A stretch of DNA of 64,000 nucleotides. It comes from Atrichornis clamosus. Its lineage: Eukaryota > Chordata > Aves > Passeriformes > Menuridae. Below are positions 61,725 to 64,000 of this stretch, one piece after another. Position 1 is the stretch's first letter. Every line of letters begins with the position of its first letter. Location of the stretch: NCBI GenBank assembly GCA_013400975.1, contig WBMZ01000211.1:248001-312000 (forward strand), written 5' to 3'. Made by a program: the position numbers and the translations under genes. Under the pieces are notes generated by a model that saw only the letters and a program-made list of their open reading frames with translations, was not told the DNA's origin and made no database searches.

Positions 61725-64000
61725 ATTTTCAGACTCTTTTCTTTTTATTTTTTTTTTCTGGGATTCTGCTTTTTTAACTAGGAAAAAAGAGCTTTAGAGG
61801 TAATAACATCTACTTTATTCAGTGGCTTTCAGAAATTATAAACATGGTTCAGATTTTGTATAAAGTCCTGAATACTAGCTAGATTCTTGTAATTTATTTT
61901 TTTTTTCTGGGCAAGCTACTTCAGTGATGTTTATCACATCATCATTCCACCTTGCAGAAAATGGGCTCTGTTTTGGTATGCATTTATAAACACTCAAATT
62001 GGATTTTTTACTTATTGGCTGCCAATGCATAAAATACAGGACCTGTTCCTATTGTCTTTTTGTCTGGCTACCATTAGCATGCTAATATATATAACAAACT
62101 TCATGGGTATATCTGGAGTGAGACAAGACACCCCATTTTCAGAAGATTCTCTTCTGATATCAAGCTTTCATCTTCCTGAAGAATTTGGGTATTTCGGCAC
62201 GTGAAGGGAGGATAGTAGGAAGAGTGCCTCAGAGTTTCATACTCAGCATGCTGACTCCACCAACTTTCATTGATCTCTTCAACATTCAGCTCCAGGGTTA
62301 AATTCTGATTTGTAGTTGCATAGATATATGGAGAACTTCAGCTAGAAGGAGCGCAGTGTAGCATGCTAACTTTGTCTCCCCTTGGAAACAGGAAGGTCCT
62401 TCGATGGTTCTTTGTATGTTTATTTGAAAGATCAGAGAGCTGGTGTTCAGGGATGGAAGGCCAGACAAAATTGCAGCATCCAGAGGGAAGATAAAAACCG
62501 CCAACTGCAGAGACAGGACTTTAAATCCATGTGAACAGTCAATAACAAAAACCACAAACCACAGACTTGGGAATTCAACAACACTCCTCGAGCTCGATTC
62601 ACTCTCAAGACTGAATTATTCAGTAAACTTTTTTTTTTCCCCGGGTAGGGTTTGCAAAAGCTGTCAAGGAAGAGACTGTCAAATTAGAAGGCAAATCAGA
62701 AGAGATGTGTTTTCCTCCCTCCTTCTCAAGTTTTAAGGAAGCTTTCTCAAGATAGATTAAAATAGCATATGACAAGCTACAGCACTCAGAGTGCTCTCTG
62801 TTAACAATGAGAATGGTATGAGGATCAAGAAAAAAAATGGTTGTCGGCTATAAAGAGGTCATGAAAGTGGTCCATCATATGAAAGAGCTTGTACTCATGT
62901 TACACTGTTTACACTCTTCTGGGCAGTATCTCCTACTCTGAGCTTGCAACTCTTTCTCTTCCCTAGGCAGTAAAGTTTTGTCCAATGGCAACATGGGGAA
63001 AAGAACAAAAAAATTGCAAACCAAAAATCACACTGGTGAGCTCCAATAGACTTGCTTTTTCTCACAGCCTTCATTCAGACTGCTCATTCATATCCACACC
63101 CCTTCAGCTCACTCCATAAAATGAAAATAAAACCCAGCTGTGTCAGGACATTGTCTGTCAGACGGGTACTCCTAATCCTCTGGTACAGCACAGCTTCTGA
63201 GACAACTGATGGCATCTCAGGGATTTGACACACTTTTTCTCTGCTCGGTGCAGGATAGACACTTTGCTCTTCCTCCAGGACCTGCTGTGAGAAAGCCACC
63301 TACCATCATTCAGAAAACTCCAAAGTGACATTTTAGTCATTCTGACGTGGGAACAGCTTACAGGCCTCCTGCAGAGGAAATACAAACCTTAGTACTATTC
63401 TTGCATTTAACACTGGTTTTATGCATTACATTTTAAAAATCTGGACAGATGTCAATAAATGACATGTAAAATAAAAAGCCCTAAGATTTTGTAAAAACCA
63501 TAACAAAAATACACTACCATCCCTTCTTTCATCACAGTATGTAACATTGATCGCAAAATCTTCCAGTGACTCCGTATGACCAGTACCCTAGGACACCTAT
63601 TTTGTTATATTAACCTTCACAAAGTGATGAGAAGTTAGTCCCTTTAGTTAACCTGTTTCCTCTAGAAATATGACCTCTAGAAGTCAATGAGTAAAGAGCC
63701 CAAATGGAGACATTCCTATTTTCTAACTACCCTCCCCTTAAAAGCATTCCTAAAACCTCCTGTGCAGAATAACTAACCCATCTCAAGAATGAAACTGCTC
63801 AGAAAAGCATCATCTAAAAAAAACTCCAGTAGTAGCTACCCAGATTTCAATTTGTTATATGTTCACCTAAGCGTTTTCTACTTTTCTGCAGCAGAAAAAG
63901 ATATATCCATTAAAAACAGAAGGGTAAGAGTACATGCATATATGAGGGAGAGTGAGGCAGAAAGTCTGGCACAGCCAACAACAGAAAGATTTGGTAGATG
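61725..64000. other. Unique non-coding DNA to window end
   Basis: AT-rich sequence with T10 runs at 61748-61757 and 61897-61906, both followed by CTGGG, and a T run then CCCCGGG near 62629-62643. Minus frames at 63084-63385 overlap each other and lack domains. No gene is supported. Confidence 0.62.

Noticed and set aside
1..64000. Endogenous retrovirus LTRs, mitochondrial insertions, tRNA or known microRNA genes
   Set aside because: I looked for paired terminal repeats, primer-binding and polypurine patterns, cloverleaf consensus boxes and common microRNA seeds by eye and found nothing convincing.

Overview
The window looks like nuclear DNA from a bird. It is AT-rich and CpG-poor, has no operon-like gene packing, and its only recognisable dispersed repeats are CR1-type LINE 3' ends, the dominant retroposon of avian genomes. 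I cannot name the species. I found no protein-coding gene, tRNA, rRNA, CRISPR array or intact mobile element. The open frames present are short, mostly lack an ATG, and show no recognisable domain. The stretch is best read as a gene desert or the interior of a very long intron.

Layout. 1-4297 is unique non-coding DNA with one CpG-dense patch (2592-2825). 4298-4912 is a sense CR1 3' end. 4913-38862 is about 34 kb of mostly unique AT-rich DNA. It holds short simple repeats, several near-perfect inverted repeats, small CpG-bearing islands (12724-12802, 20474-20660, 26940-27055, 35127-35406), two weak CR1 relics (near 5836 and 35950) and a weak splice-like site at 33117. 38863-39130 and 41216-41325 are antisense CR1 fragments. 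44771-45727 is the longest CR1 copy; it keeps the C-terminal part of the reverse transcriptase frame but has a damaged catalytic motif. 45728-64000 is again unique, with a purine-rich block (49270-49850), a strong recursive-splice-like motif (55789-55797), an exon-like segment (60653-60964) and an exact 18-bp tandem duplication (61689-61724).

No genes work together here. The functional possibilities are regulatory or RNA-processing signals: CpG patches that could be alternative promoters or enhancers, and a zero-length-exon splice motif that would fit a very long intron on the + strand. These are hypotheses for expression and conservation data to test. All positions, CpG counts and repeat alignments were made by eye.
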